Below, in pieces: positions 1 to 7,010 of a stretch of 7,610 nucleotides of DNA. Position 1 is the first letter of the stretch. Each line of letters starts with the position of its first letter. The notes below the pieces were generated by a model. That model worked only from the letters and a program-made list of their open reading frames with translations, was not told the origin of the DNA and ran no database searches. A program made the position numbers and the translations under genes. The stretch is from Clostridia bacterium (lineage in GTDB: Bacteria > Bacillota > Clostridia > Oscillospirales > Acutalibacteraceae): positions 1-7,610 of the forward strand of contig JAFRZS010000022.1 in assembly GCA_017442445.1 (NCBI GenBank), read 5' to 3'.

Positions 1-3000
1 ATTGTGAAGATATTTTCACCTAAAACATATACAGCCTCTACTATGAGGTTTCCTGTTACTTTATCAAATGACTTGTTCCAATTACTGAATACATATTCTC
101 CGTGTACAGACTCAACATTCGGTGCTACTGCCGAACCGTTTGCCTCTACTCCCTGCTCATCAAGAACAGTTTTGAGTATTGAGTCAACAAATACTACTGT
201 GTAGTAGCCTGTATCGCTCGGTTCTGAATATACCGCTGTGAGTATTCTGTCTGCTTCAAGTGTAAATTCAAACACTTCGCTGTAAGATACTATTCTGTGT
301 CTGTTATCTTTCCAGTACAAGAATTCTCTGCCCTGAGTGTCAGACACCGCTCTTAGTGTTACATTTGTACCGTAAACAACATTATCGTTTACATAACGAT
401 ATTCATATAACTTTTCTTCTGTATCGCCTACTGTGATATATACATATCCGCCGACTGAAGAAATATCAAGGGTGAACGCTGATGACCAGCGAGCCCAGTA
501 TTCTCTGTTACCGTAACCCATCTGTTCGGTAATTTCGGCAAAATCAATCTTTGTACCCGGTTCATACGCTGTTGCTTCAGGAGTTGTGTACCAACCTAGG
601 AAAATATATCCTTTTCTTGTCGGTTCTTTCGGTGCCCTGTTCTGAATTATATCTTCACACGATACCGATACTGTCTCATAAACTATGTTTGTTGAATCAA
701 GATAGAATGTAATTGTGTACTGCATGAATACAGGATTATTAAGCTTTTCTACAAGATCGCTTATCATCTTGTTTACTATATCCTGGTCATCTCTGAATGT
801 ATATATTTTGTTTGTGTCGGCTTCTTCAATTGCGTTCTTCATATCCAGCAATTCTCTTCTGTAATCCGCATCATATTTATGCGATGACTGGTAATATTCA
901 GCCGCCAGATCACCGTAGCCGTTATTATAATATTCCGAAAAGTCTGCCGATTTGAGAGGTAAGGGCCAATACTGACTGAGAACTTCTACAAAATCGTCGA
1001 TCATACCCTGTTCTAACTTTGTCAGTTCACCCGCTGAATCAAGTTCAGTTTTGTATGTACCTACGAGAGTGAAGAATTCTTCCCATAAACCGAACTCATA
1101 CCACAACACAGCTTCTGTGTTTTCTTGGATATATTCAAGTGTTGTCTCACCTGATCCAAGATCTTTGTTCAGGCGTAATGCTTCTTCTACAAAGAAATTG
1201 AATTTGCTGTAGTCTGCACCCATGAGTTGAAGTGCTTCATAAGTTGCTTTCAACGCTGCAGCATAAGCATCAACTTCCGCCTGATTCTTGATGCCCTTGC
1301 CGTATACCACTGCTTCGACTGATTTTTCAAACTCTGCGAATGACTCTGATGTGAAGAAGTCTTTGTTTACAAATACACCTGAATATTCATGTGAACCGTC
1401 AAGCAACTCGTTATACTTCTTAAGATACTCGTTTACAGTGTCATAATGTGCAGGAGTTTCTATCAATGAATCGATAGCCTGTAAAAGTTCTGATGTTGCT
1501 GTGTTTGCAGGAATAAGCTGATCATATGTATAAACAACTCCGTCTGTTGTATCTATGATATTCTGCGCTGTTGCTCTTTTATCGAGGACATTCAATCTTC
1601 CTGTTTCCTGATAATAATATTCTCCTGTCGGATGATAAACACCTTCGATATCATACGGAATGCTGTTTATCGCCGAATTCAATGCATCCATCGACCAACC
1701 TGCATAGAGTTCTACATCTGATTCGGGATATGTTGACGGTTTTGTGTAAAGTTTATAGCCTGTTCCGTCTTTTACATACCAACCTATGAAAGTGTAGCCT
1801 GTCATAGCGCTCGGGGTCGGGAAACTCTCTGTGAGTGCAGAACCATATTGTCCGCTGATTGTTGTTGTGTAATCTGAACCGGGGACATTGTTGTGGTGGA
1901 AAGTATATGTTGTTGTTCTTAACACCCAGTTCGCAGTGAACGTGATTGTTCCGGTTGCATCGGGCACTACATAATTAACGCCAGGTTCGAAAAATGTTTT
2001 ACCGTTTGCATCCGCTACACTTGCGTGCCAACCTGTGAAAACACAGCCTGTTCTTGTAATCTGGTCAGCATCCGGTAAGTTTACTGTTCCCTGATATTCA
2101 ACCGTTGTTCCGGCAATAGTGTATCCGCTACCTGATAATACTCCATCGTAAAGAGTATATGAAACACTGATTGATTTCTTCTGCCAAACTGCGTGGAGTG
2201 TCTGCGCTGTATTCGGTACGGTAAAGGTTGTTGTATAGTTAGGTGTTGTTGCTGATGCGTTTGTTGCCCAACCTAAGTGCTCATATCCGACTGCAGTCAT
2301 CTTATACTGTGTAAGGTCAACCGTTGAACCGATTGTAAATGCATACGCTTTTGTTTCTGTCGGTCCCGTTAAAACCTCAATTTCTATTCCGTCTTTTGAA
2401 CGGTTTCTGTTAAGAGTAATATTAACCGTATCAGCTTCCCACATCGCATAAAGATTGACGGTCGCACCGTTTGTTGAGGAAAGATTTTTGAAAGATGCGC
2501 CTGCAGCATAAGTTGTACCTGAGCCGTCAGCTTTCGTATTCCAACCTGTAAATTTATAGTTAGTTACAACAAATGAGTTTGCCTGTGCTTTATAAGTGGT
2601 GTTGTAGTTACATGTCTGACTTGCAACTGAACCTGTTGCGGTTGTGCCGCTCGGTGCGTTAGCGTTATACTTAACAGTATAGCTAAACGGTGCCCATGCA
2701 GCGTAAATAGTAAATTCTTGATACCAACGTGTAGAAGTCGCAAACATTGTCAACTTGTTCGACGGATAGTCTGTTGTTGTTTTACTTGCATCATTTGCCC
2801 AACCTGTACAAGTAAAACCTGATCTTGTAAGACCTGAATAACTTGCAAGTTCAACTATTGCTTCTGTGTATGTAACAGCACCTGATGTTGATGTTTCTAC
2901 TGCTGAATAAATCGGAACATATACAGGTGTTGTAACAGAACCTGTACCGCCGTTAAGGTTGTAATTCATTTTACCCTTAAGACCAACTATCGCTTGGCAA

Positions 3001-6000
3001 AGTGTGTTATATGCATTATCAATTGTTTCCTGAGAAACACCGCCTTGCAACACTCTCATTGCGTTGACATAAGCCAACTTGTATGCTTCCCATGTAGCTG
3101 AATCGTTTGCTTTGTAGAATGCTTCATAATCAAGTCTCTTGAGTATATTTGCTTCGCTGTTATAAAGATTCCAGAGTTTTGTTGTATCAACCTGGTAATA
3201 ATCAATCGAGAAAATTTCATACATATCAAGGTAAACCCATTTGTCACCACTAACATGTACATACGGGACGAAGGTATATGTTACAGTTTCCTTTCCTTCG
3301 CTGTCAACATTGAGTGTTGTGACATTATTATTGTACATTGTATGAGTTGTGTTATAAATATTAACAGGAGACGAAAGAGCTGTGAAGAAATTGGTTTTAT
3401 CAGCAGATGCACTGTTCAATTTCAAATTCAATATTCCGGCACCGTCTGAATACCAACCTCTTGTAGCAAAACTGATATTTGAAGTAAATTGTGTATTAAG
3501 AGTATTGCTTGTATTTTTATCAACATAAAAATATCCGATTGTGCCGTAGTTGTAGCTCCAAGCTCCTATCCAATAGTCAGCATTCGAGTCATGGTATCCT
3601 GTCCAATGACTATATCCTTCACCGTTCGGCAAGTAATGAAGTCCGGATATTAAAGTTTCAGCATTAAGATATGCAGTTGTACTATACTTTTTATAAGTAT
3701 GGTGAGCATGACCTTCAAGATCATATGTTAATACGGTTGTACCAAAGTATGAACTTGTTGCTGTTGCTGTACTTTCCTGACCGTTTGCAGTACCGGTTGC
3801 GGTAAAAGTAACTGTTCCGTCAGTTGTCGGATCAGCAACAGTTCCCGTAAAGCTGAATGTATAAATCCAAACCTTATCTGCACCGCTTCCGGATTCTGTT
3901 GTGGAAACATACGTAAGTGTACAATTCGGTGCGGTAATGCCTCCTGAGCTCAGCTCATAGGTTGAAGTGACTGTAATATTTGTCTCTGTGAATGTTGAAC
4001 CGCTTAACCCCAACAAAAGAGGTGCATTAATTGTAAGAGTGGGTTTATAAGCTGCGGTTGCATATTTTGCACTTGCGGCATTAAGTGCATCGATAGCAGT
4101 CTGAATTTCCGCAATATGTGTCTCTACTGTCCCTGTATTACTCGTACCCAAAATCCAATTGTTTGCATTAGCAAGAGCTGTCTGTAATGCAGTTACAAGT
4201 TCGGGTTCATGTTTAAGGATACCGCCCCAACCTGTCAAACCGCCACGGTTGTTGTAGAAATTCTGACCTTCGTTAAGTTTTGTTATTAATGAAGTATATT
4301 TTGTGTTTGCGGTATTGATTGCGTTGATTGCATTTGTTACTGCGACATACTGAGATGTACTTGTAGCATCAGATGTTGAAGAAGTTGCGTTTTGCATGTA
4401 AGAAAGTATGTTTGTGTTTGCAGTATTCAATGTTGTGAACAAACCCGGTTCACGACCGTTGATTGCCGCATAAGCAGATAATGAAGTTCTGTTATTATAG
4501 AAATTTGTTCCTGTTACCCATTGGTTATAATGATTCTTTAACGGATAACTTGCATAGAAAATAGGATAACCCGCATTTTCATTTTTTATATCCTGGAAAT
4601 ACACATAACCGTTGATGTTCATATATTCTTTATTCGGTTCTGTTGCAAAGCAAAGCTCTTTAATGGTATCTGCAGCTACAGCTTGTGATGTATCTTCAGT
4701 AGCTGTGCTTGAACTTGCACCGTAAACTGTGTAGGCATTAGTTGTGTAGTTTTTCAAAAGTGCAATTCCTGTACTGCCACCACGACCTAAAATACCGCCT
4801 CTGTATTTTCCATCTGTGGTGTTACTGCTTGTAAGAGTTCCTACAAAATATGAATAATTGATCTCTGCATCAGAATTGTTACCTATATAACCAACAACAC
4901 CACCGCAAATTACATTTGTTGCATTACTACTTCTTGTTGAGTTTACAGTTACACCCTGAACATAACAATATGTAACCGAAACTTTTGACGCTTTACAAGT
5001 ACCTATAAGTCCGCCGGCAACATAGGATGCTGTTGCCTCAACTGTTCCGGTTCTTACAAAACATTTTGTAATTTTCGTAGCATACGCACAACCGATCAAA
5101 GCTCCCACACCATTGTCTGTAGAAGTCGATGAGTCTGTACTTGAAATTGATACATTAGTTAGTCCGACATTCTGAATTTTTGCATCGCTATATGTATAAC
5201 CAAACAAACCTGTTAATGTATATGTACTTGTCGAAATTTTAAGTTTGTCGATTATTTTATTATTACCTTCAAATGTTCCGTTGAAATAAAAGCTCGTAGA
5301 ACTTGCAGTTGCATCTGTATCACTAACACCGCCGATAGGTGTCCAGTTTATATTGTTAAGATCGATCTTTTTCATCAGCTTAACGGTTTTGTCAACCATT
5401 CTGTATTCATCAGTATTATCTATTCTGACATAATCAGAAACCCACGCAAGTTCCTCGGCTCTGTAAATTTCATATACAGTTCCATTAAGTTTTGGTTGCA
5501 TAGTGCTTCCATTCCACGGAAGCACAACACTCTGTGATGTATAATATGCATTATAAAGTGTATTTTTAGCAGATACAAGATTGTCATATGCAGTCTGAAT
5601 ATCAGCCTCTGAAGAAATTGCAGAGTCCGTAACGATTGCTTTTGCCGCATTATATGCATTCAGATAGGTTGTGTACTGTGATGACACACCTGCTTTGATT
5701 ATGTTCGCAGTTGCCGCTACAATTCTTTCTGAATTTGTTTCTTCATTATAAAGCAATTCAAGATGATATTCGGGATGTTCCCATTCCAAAATCGGATAAC
5801 CGCTATTGATATTAGTCGGCAAATCCGCAATATAAGCTGAACCGAGTGTTGAAGCATATCCTTTAAGTGTTGCCGCAGCCAAAATTGCAGTCGTATTAGC
5901 AGAAGGTAAATAACTTGATGATGCATCTGTACCTACAAGTGAATCTGCTGCATTAGTTCCCGACAAGCCGTATGAATTTGTTATTGTAGATGCAACTGTA

Positions 6001-6995
6001 CTACCTGCTCTACCGACAATAGCACCAACATAATCTTTAGTTGTATATGCGGCAGAATATGTTGCAACTGCAGAATAACAGTTGCTGACATTCAATGTAC
6101 CTGTTTTGTAGCCAACAATACCACCGACACCTGAATACTGGTTTGAGTTGGTCTGTGAAAGGCTTGTTCCCTGAATATAACAGTTGGTTACATTTACTGT
6201 ACCAGAAACATTACCGATAAGACCACCGGTAACACGATAACCGGTAATTTTAGCATTACGAACATAACAGTTCTGAATTGTAGAATCGTCAACAGAACCC
6301 GCAAGTCCTGCAACACCGTAATAAGTTGTTGTGTTCGATGCTGTATTAGTAACTGTAACATTTTTTAAGCCAAGATTTTGTACGATACCATTTTCAACAC
6401 GACCAAAGAAACCCGCGGAAAATTTTCCTGAGTCAGGTATCGTGATATTTGAAATTGTGTGACCGTTACCGTCAAAAGTACCGGCGAAGAATTTATTTGT
6501 AACACCGATACCACCGATAGGTGTCCAAGTCTTGTTTTCAAGGTCAATATCAACTGTAAGTTTTACTATATAACCTACAAGCTTATTAGCATCAGTTGTA
6601 CCGGCATTAACCTGCTGTGCAACCCATGCAAGTTTAGCAGCAGAATCAACAATATATGTAGTACCGCTTAAAGTAGGCGCAGTAATAGTTGATCCGTCCC
6701 ATGTGCTTACCGTTGCCTGTTCCGTTACTTCAAACTCCTCTTGATTGGAGAACAAAGCATCTTCAGATAACGCCTCATCGTCCGATACACTGTCTTGTGC
6801 ATCGGTTTGTTTATTTGTTGCAGAATTGTCTTCTTCCTTCTGACCAAGGCTTTCAACAAAATCCTCAACTGTGTCTGAAATTTTTTGGCTAATGCTATCA
6901 AACAATTTTCCAAGTTCATCGGCAGTTGTAATTACCGGTGATGATGTTACCAGCATACATACTGAAAGAATTAGTGATAATACCTTTGTTAACAT
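1..6995 (-). CDS. Giant secreted modular surface protein (GLUG / FIVAR / InlB B-repeat), C-terminus outside window
   Basis: Reading the minus strand from the ATG at 6995-6993 gives 2331 complete codons without a stop to base 3; bases 1-2 belong to a cut codon. The start is fixed by an ideal AGGAGG seven bases upstream and by the signal peptide that follows at once. Domains in order are: signal peptide 1-25, acidic linker 26-98, GLUG beta-helix 99-405, FIVAR-like helices 406-490, second GLUG beta-helix 494-816, two helical FYNNR repeats 831-986, Ig-like and unassigned beta region 987-1272, FIVAR-like 1273-1341, five InlB B-like repeats 1343-1767, helical block 1768-2091, a sixth B repeat 2093-2170 and two divergent B-like units to the edge. 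Families with these modules are extracellular adhesins or surface stalks, so adhesion or scaffolding outside the cell is inferred; no substrate can be named. The protein is rich in Thr, Ser, Asn, Tyr and Ala. No catalytic motif is evident. The anchor (sortase motif, SLH, dockerin or other) would lie beyond the window. The gene appears monocistronic at its 5' end. Confidence 0.93.
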   Translation of the reverse strand, partial: MLTKVLSLILSVCMLVTSSPVITTADELGKLFDSISQKISDTVEDFVESLGQKEEDNSATNKQTDAQDSVSDDEALSEDALFSNQEEFEVTEQATVSTWDGSTITAPTLSGTTYIVDSAAKLAWVAQQVNAGTTDANKLVGYIVKLTVDIDLENKTWTPIGGIGVTNKFFAGTFDGNGHTISNITIPDSGKFSAGFFGRVENGIVQNLGLKNVTVTNTASNTTTYYGVAGLAGSVDDSTIQNCYVRNAKITGYRVTGGLIGNVSGTVNVTNCYIQGTSLSQTNSNQYSGVGGIVGYKTGTLNVSNCYSAVATYSAAYTTKDYVGAIVGRAGSTVASTITNSYGLSGTNAADSLVGTDASSSYLPSANTTAILAAATLKGYASTLGSAYIADLPTNINSGYPILEWEHPEYHLELLYNEETNSERIVAATANIIKAGVSSQYTTYLNAYNAAKAIVTDSAISSEADIQTAYDNLVSAKNTLYNAYYTSQSVVLPWNGSTMQPKLNGTVYEIYRAEELAWVSDYVRIDNTDEYRMVDKTVKLMKKIDLNNINWTPIGGVSDTDATASSTSFYFNGTFEGNNKIIDKLKISTSTYTLTGLFGYTYSDAKIQNVGLTNVSISSTDSSTSTDNGVGALIGCAYATKITKCFVRTGTVEATASYVAGGLIGTCKASKVSVTYCYVQGVTVNSTRSSNATNVICGGVVGYIGNNSDAEINYSYFVGTLTSSNTTDGKYRGGILGRGGSTGIALLKNYTTNAYTVYGASSSTATEDTSQAVAADTIKELCFATEPNKEYMNINGYVYFQDIKNENAGYPIFYASYPLKNHYNQWVTGTNFYNNRTSLSAYAAINGREPGLFTTLNTANTNILSYMQNATSSTSDATSTSQYVAVTNAINAINTANTKYTSLITKLNEGQNFYNNRGGLTGWGGILKHEPELVTALQTALANANNWILGTSNTGTVETHIAEIQTAIDALNAASAKYATAAYKPTLTINAPLLLGLSGSTFTETNITVTSTYELSSGGITAPNCTLTYVSTTESGSGADKVWIYTFSFTGTVADPTTDGTVTFTATGTANGQESTATATSSYFGTTVLTYDLEGHAHHTYKKYSTTAYLNAETLISGLHYLPNGEGYSHWTGYHDSNADYWIGAWSYNYGTIGYFYVDKNTSNTLNTQFTSNISFATRGWYSDGAGILNLKLNSASADKTNFFTALSSPVNIYNTTHTMYNNNVTTLNVDSEGKETVTYTFVPYVHVSGDKWVYLDMYEIFSIDYYQVDTTKLWNLYNSEANILKRLDYEAFYKANDSATWEAYKLAYVNAMRVLQGGVSQETIDNAYNTLCQAIVGLKGKMNYNLNGGTGSVTTPVYVPIYSAVETSTSGAVTYTEAIVELASYSGLTRSGFTCTGWANDASKTTTDYPSNKLTMFATSTRWYQEFTIYAAWAPFSYTVKYNANAPSGTTATGSVASQTCNYNTTYKAQANSFVVTNYKFTGWNTKADGSGTTYAAGASFKNLSSTNGATVNLYAMWEADTVNITLNRNRSKDGIEIEVLTGPTETKAYAFTIGSTVDLTQYKMTAVGYEHLGWATNASATTPNYTTTFTVPNTAQTLHAVWQKKSISVSYTLYDGVLSGSGYTIAGTTVEYQGTVNLPDADQITRTGCVFTGWHASVADANGKTFFEPGVNYVVPDATGTITFTANWVLRTTTYTFHHNNVPGSDYTTTISGQYGSALTESFPTPSAMTGYTFIGWYVKDGTGYKLYTKPSTYPESDVELYAGWSMDALNSAINSIPYDIEGVYHPTGEYYYQETGRLNVLDKRATAQNIIDTTDGVVYTYDQLIPANTATSELLQAIDSLIETPAHYDTVNEYLKKYNELLDGSHEYSGVFVNKDFFTSESFAEFEKSVEAVVYGKGIKNQAEVDAYAAALKATYEALQLMGADYSKFNFFVEEALRLNKDLGSGETTLEYIQENTEAVLWYEFGLWEEFFTLVGTYKTELDSAGELTKLEQGMIDDFVEVLSQYWPLPLKSADFSEYYNNGYGDLAAEYYQSSHKYDADYRRELLDMKNAIEEADTNKIYTFRDDQDIVNKMISDLVEKLNNPVFMQYTITFYLDSTNIVYETVSVSCEDIIQNRAPKEPTRKGYIFLGWYTTPEATAYEPGTKIDFAEITEQMGYGNREYWARWSSAFTLDISSVGGYVYITVGDTEEKLYEYRYVNDNVVYGTNVTLRAVSDTQGREFLYWKDNRHRIVSYSEVFEFTLEADRILTAVYSEPSDTGYYTVVFVDSILKTVLDEQGVEANGSAVAPNVESVHGEYVFSNWNKSFDKVTGNLIVEAVYVLGENIFT
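3..479 (-). repeat. Two divergent B-like beta units at the left edge (residues 2173-2331, last domain continues outside)
   Basis: Unit one (2173-2256) has the strand pattern and a central Phe-Leu-Tyr-Trp (2226-2229), with Gly replaced by Tyr, and closes with LTAVY. Unit two (2263-2326) has VFVDSIL, a central Phe-Ser-Asn-Trp and closing EAVYV. Both keep the hydrophobic spacing of a B repeat, but the Gly-Trp pair is lost and the terminal Trp is replaced by Tyr. They are therefore relatives of the B-repeat fold or of the similar divergent 'WKD' beta repeats seen in clostridial surface proteins. Confidence 0.55.
486..719 (-). repeat. Sixth InlB B-type repeat (residues 2093-2170)
   Basis: It has the canonical layout: YTITFYLD strand, PTRKGYIFLGWYTTPEA (Gly-Trp at 2134-2135) and closing EYWARW at 2165-2170. 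It is closer to the textbook B-repeat consensus than the five upstream units. Confidence 0.85.
723..1694 (-). other. Helical block between B repeats (residues 1768-2091)
   Basis: About 320 residues are predominantly helical and much more acidic than the beta regions. Residues 1886-1924 (FAEFEKSVEAV, then AEVDAYAAALKATYEALQ) read as a FIVAR-like pair. The remaining segments, including ELLQAIDSLIETP, ALRLNKDLG, LWYEFGLWEEFFTLVG and DYRRELLDMKNAIEEADTNK, suggest a multi-helix bundle with aromatic core positions. The segment splits the B-repeat series into 5 and 1 plus divergent units. A named family beyond the FIVAR-like part was not recognised. Confidence 0.6.
1695..2969 (-). repeat. Five consecutive InlB B-type (Listeria-Bacteroides) repeats (residues 1343-1767)
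   Basis: Each unit of about 75-90 residues starts with a Tyr/Thr beta-strand, has a central Phe-x-Gly-Trp-type motif and ends in an aromatic Ala-x-Trp strand. Central Gly-Trp pairs end at W1399, W1485, W1576, W1656 and W1739, and unit ends are at W1434, W1519, W1604, W1690 and W1767. The first unit carries the family-typical NYNLNGGTG start. Units share the architecture but not much sequence. The family is a small beta-grasp-like fold found in internalins and many gut bacterial surface proteins, generally as a stalk or interaction module. Confidence 0.85.
2973..3179 (-). other. FIVAR-like helical module 2 (residues 1273-1341)
   Basis: The helix pattern is Trp-x2-Tyr-x3-Tyr-x2-Ala from Trp1302 to Ala1312, then a short loop (LQGGVSQET), then Ile-Asp-x-Ala-Tyr-x2-Leu-x2-Ala-Ile-x2-Leu (1325-1339). 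This is the usual FIVAR arrangement and sits directly before the first B repeat. In many Firmicutes surface proteins this pairing serves as a spacer between binding modules. Confidence 0.65.
3180..4037 (-). other. Ig-like beta region and unassigned aromatic-rich domain (residues 987-1272)
   Basis: Residues 987 to about 1085 alternate Thr/Val/Ile strands with short turns (for example TNITVTSTYEL and DGTVTFTATGTANG), as in an Ig-like beta-sandwich. From about 1090 the composition changes. There is a His cluster (EGHAHHTYKKY, 1094-1104), then a Trp/Tyr/Gly-dense stretch (1128-1158, with HWTGYHD, DYWIGAW and GYFYVDK), then TRGWYSDGAG (1178-1187). The region ends in strands TVTYTFVPYVHV and a WVYLDMYE segment. 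Surface aromatics of this kind are common in ligand-binding beta domains, but no family could be assigned and no function is claimed. Confidence 0.5.
4038..4505 (-). repeat. Two tandem ~80-residue helical 'FYNNR' repeats (residues 831-911 and 912-986)
   Basis: Both units begin Asn-Phe-Tyr-Asn-Asn-Arg-x2-Leu, followed by Ile-x3-Glu-Pro-x-Leu. They continue Thr-x-Leu-x-Thr-Ala, with further shared helix positions ending in Ile-x-Ala-[IL]-Asn-x-Ala-[NS]-x-Lys-Tyr. Unit 1 starts NFYNNRTSL and unit 2 starts NFYNNRGGL. After the entry motif each unit looks alpha-helical, rich in Ala, Thr, Asn and Leu, and resembles a FIVAR-type bundle. I know no named family for the FYNNR entry motif. The repeat is at protein level; the DNA has diverged, so recent slippage is unlikely. 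Confidence 0.7.
4548..5516 (-). other. GLUG-type beta-helix module 2 (residues 494-816)
   Basis: This is a diverged copy of module 1, with the same landmarks in the same order. They are WNGS (494-497), EELAWVSD (514-521), KKIDL, NWTPIGG (550-556), GTFEGNNK (573-580), then GLUG cores TGLFGY (595-600), GALIG (631-635), GGLIG (661-665), GGVVGY (698-703) and GGILGR (733-738), closing with GYPIFY (809-814). Offsets to module 1 rise gradually from 394 to 410 residues, so the copies differ mainly by small loop insertions. Lys-Cys-Phe at 644, Tyr-Cys-Tyr at 676 and Tyr-Ser-Tyr at 714 mirror the Cys/Ser ladder of module 1. The internal duplication is seen directly; the fold is inferred. Confidence 0.82.
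5526..5780 (-). other. FIVAR-like helical module 1 (residues 406-490)
   Basis: After the GLUG module, the segment around 440-480 reads as two amphipathic helices. It has a Tyr-x2-Tyr-x2-Ala-Tyr-x2-Ala pattern, then SEADIQTAYDNLVSAKNTL. The spacing (tyrosine/alanine helix, acidic loop, then an x-Ile-x2-Ala-Tyr-x2-Leu helix) matches FIVAR modules, which act as helical spacers in Gram-positive surface proteins and surface-associated carbohydrate-active enzymes. Family assignment is by eye. The flanking 413-432 segment is also helical and may be part of the bundle. Confidence 0.65.
5781..6701 (-). other. GLUG-type beta-helix module 1 (residues 99-405)
   Basis: The module opens with WDGS (99-102), a Tyr-Ile-Val-Asp strand and an Ala-Lys-Leu-Ala-Trp-Val helix. 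It continues with DIDL and WTPIGG (157-162) and GTFDGNGHTISN, which is the classic lead-in to GLUG repeats. Glycine-rich GLUG cores follow at AGFFGR (194-199), GLAG (230-233), GGLIG (257-261), GGIVGY (291-296) and GAIVGR (324-329). Asn-Cys-Tyr or Asn-Ser-Tyr triplets recur at 242, 271, 305 and 340, about one per coil. The module closes with GYPILEW (399-405). Known proteins with this motif are secreted or surface-exposed, and some are adhesins. The right-handed beta-helix fold is inferred from the repeat pattern. Confidence 0.82.
6921..6995 (-). other. Sec signal peptide of the giant surface protein
   Basis: Residues 1-25 have a short N-region with one lysine (MLTK), a hydrophobic core (VLSLILSVCMLV) and a polar C-region ending in ITTA before DEL. 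This predicts signal peptidase I cleavage after Ala25. Cys13 is preceded by Leu-Ser-Val, which is a poor lipobox, so a lipoprotein is less likely. The mature protein would start with a strongly acidic stretch (residues 26-98, many Asp and Glu, few hydrophobics after about residue 50) that looks like an amphipathic helix followed by a flexible linker. Confidence 0.85.
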
Positions 6996-7000
6996 TTATT

Positions 7001-7010
7001 TTCCTCCTTA
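7001..7010 (-). promoter_or_regulatory. Ribosome binding site of the giant gene
   Basis: The minus strand reads TAAGGAGGAA; AGGAGG (7008-7003) lies seven bases before the ATG at 6995. This near-perfect match to the 16S anti-Shine-Dalgarno sequence decides the start and predicts strong translation initiation. Confidence 0.92.

Noticed and set aside
588..4235. Recurring 'ccaacct' DNA motif as a possible DNA repeat or uptake sequence
   Set aside because: Each copy is in frame and encodes the Gly-Trp of a B repeat or similar turn; flanking DNA is not conserved, so it reflects protein-level repetition.
6361..6366. Homopolymer runs in the coding region as phase-variation switches
   Set aside because: The longest runs noticed are only about six bases, too short to suggest slipped-strand switching, and the frame is intact.
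4..6892. Short plus-strand and off-frame minus-strand open frames inside the giant gene (for example 1571-1789, 3255-3449, 5420-5659, 6459-6671)
   Set aside because: All lie within a continuous domain-bearing minus-strand frame, lack ribosome binding sites, and encode unstructured-looking peptides; they are shadows.
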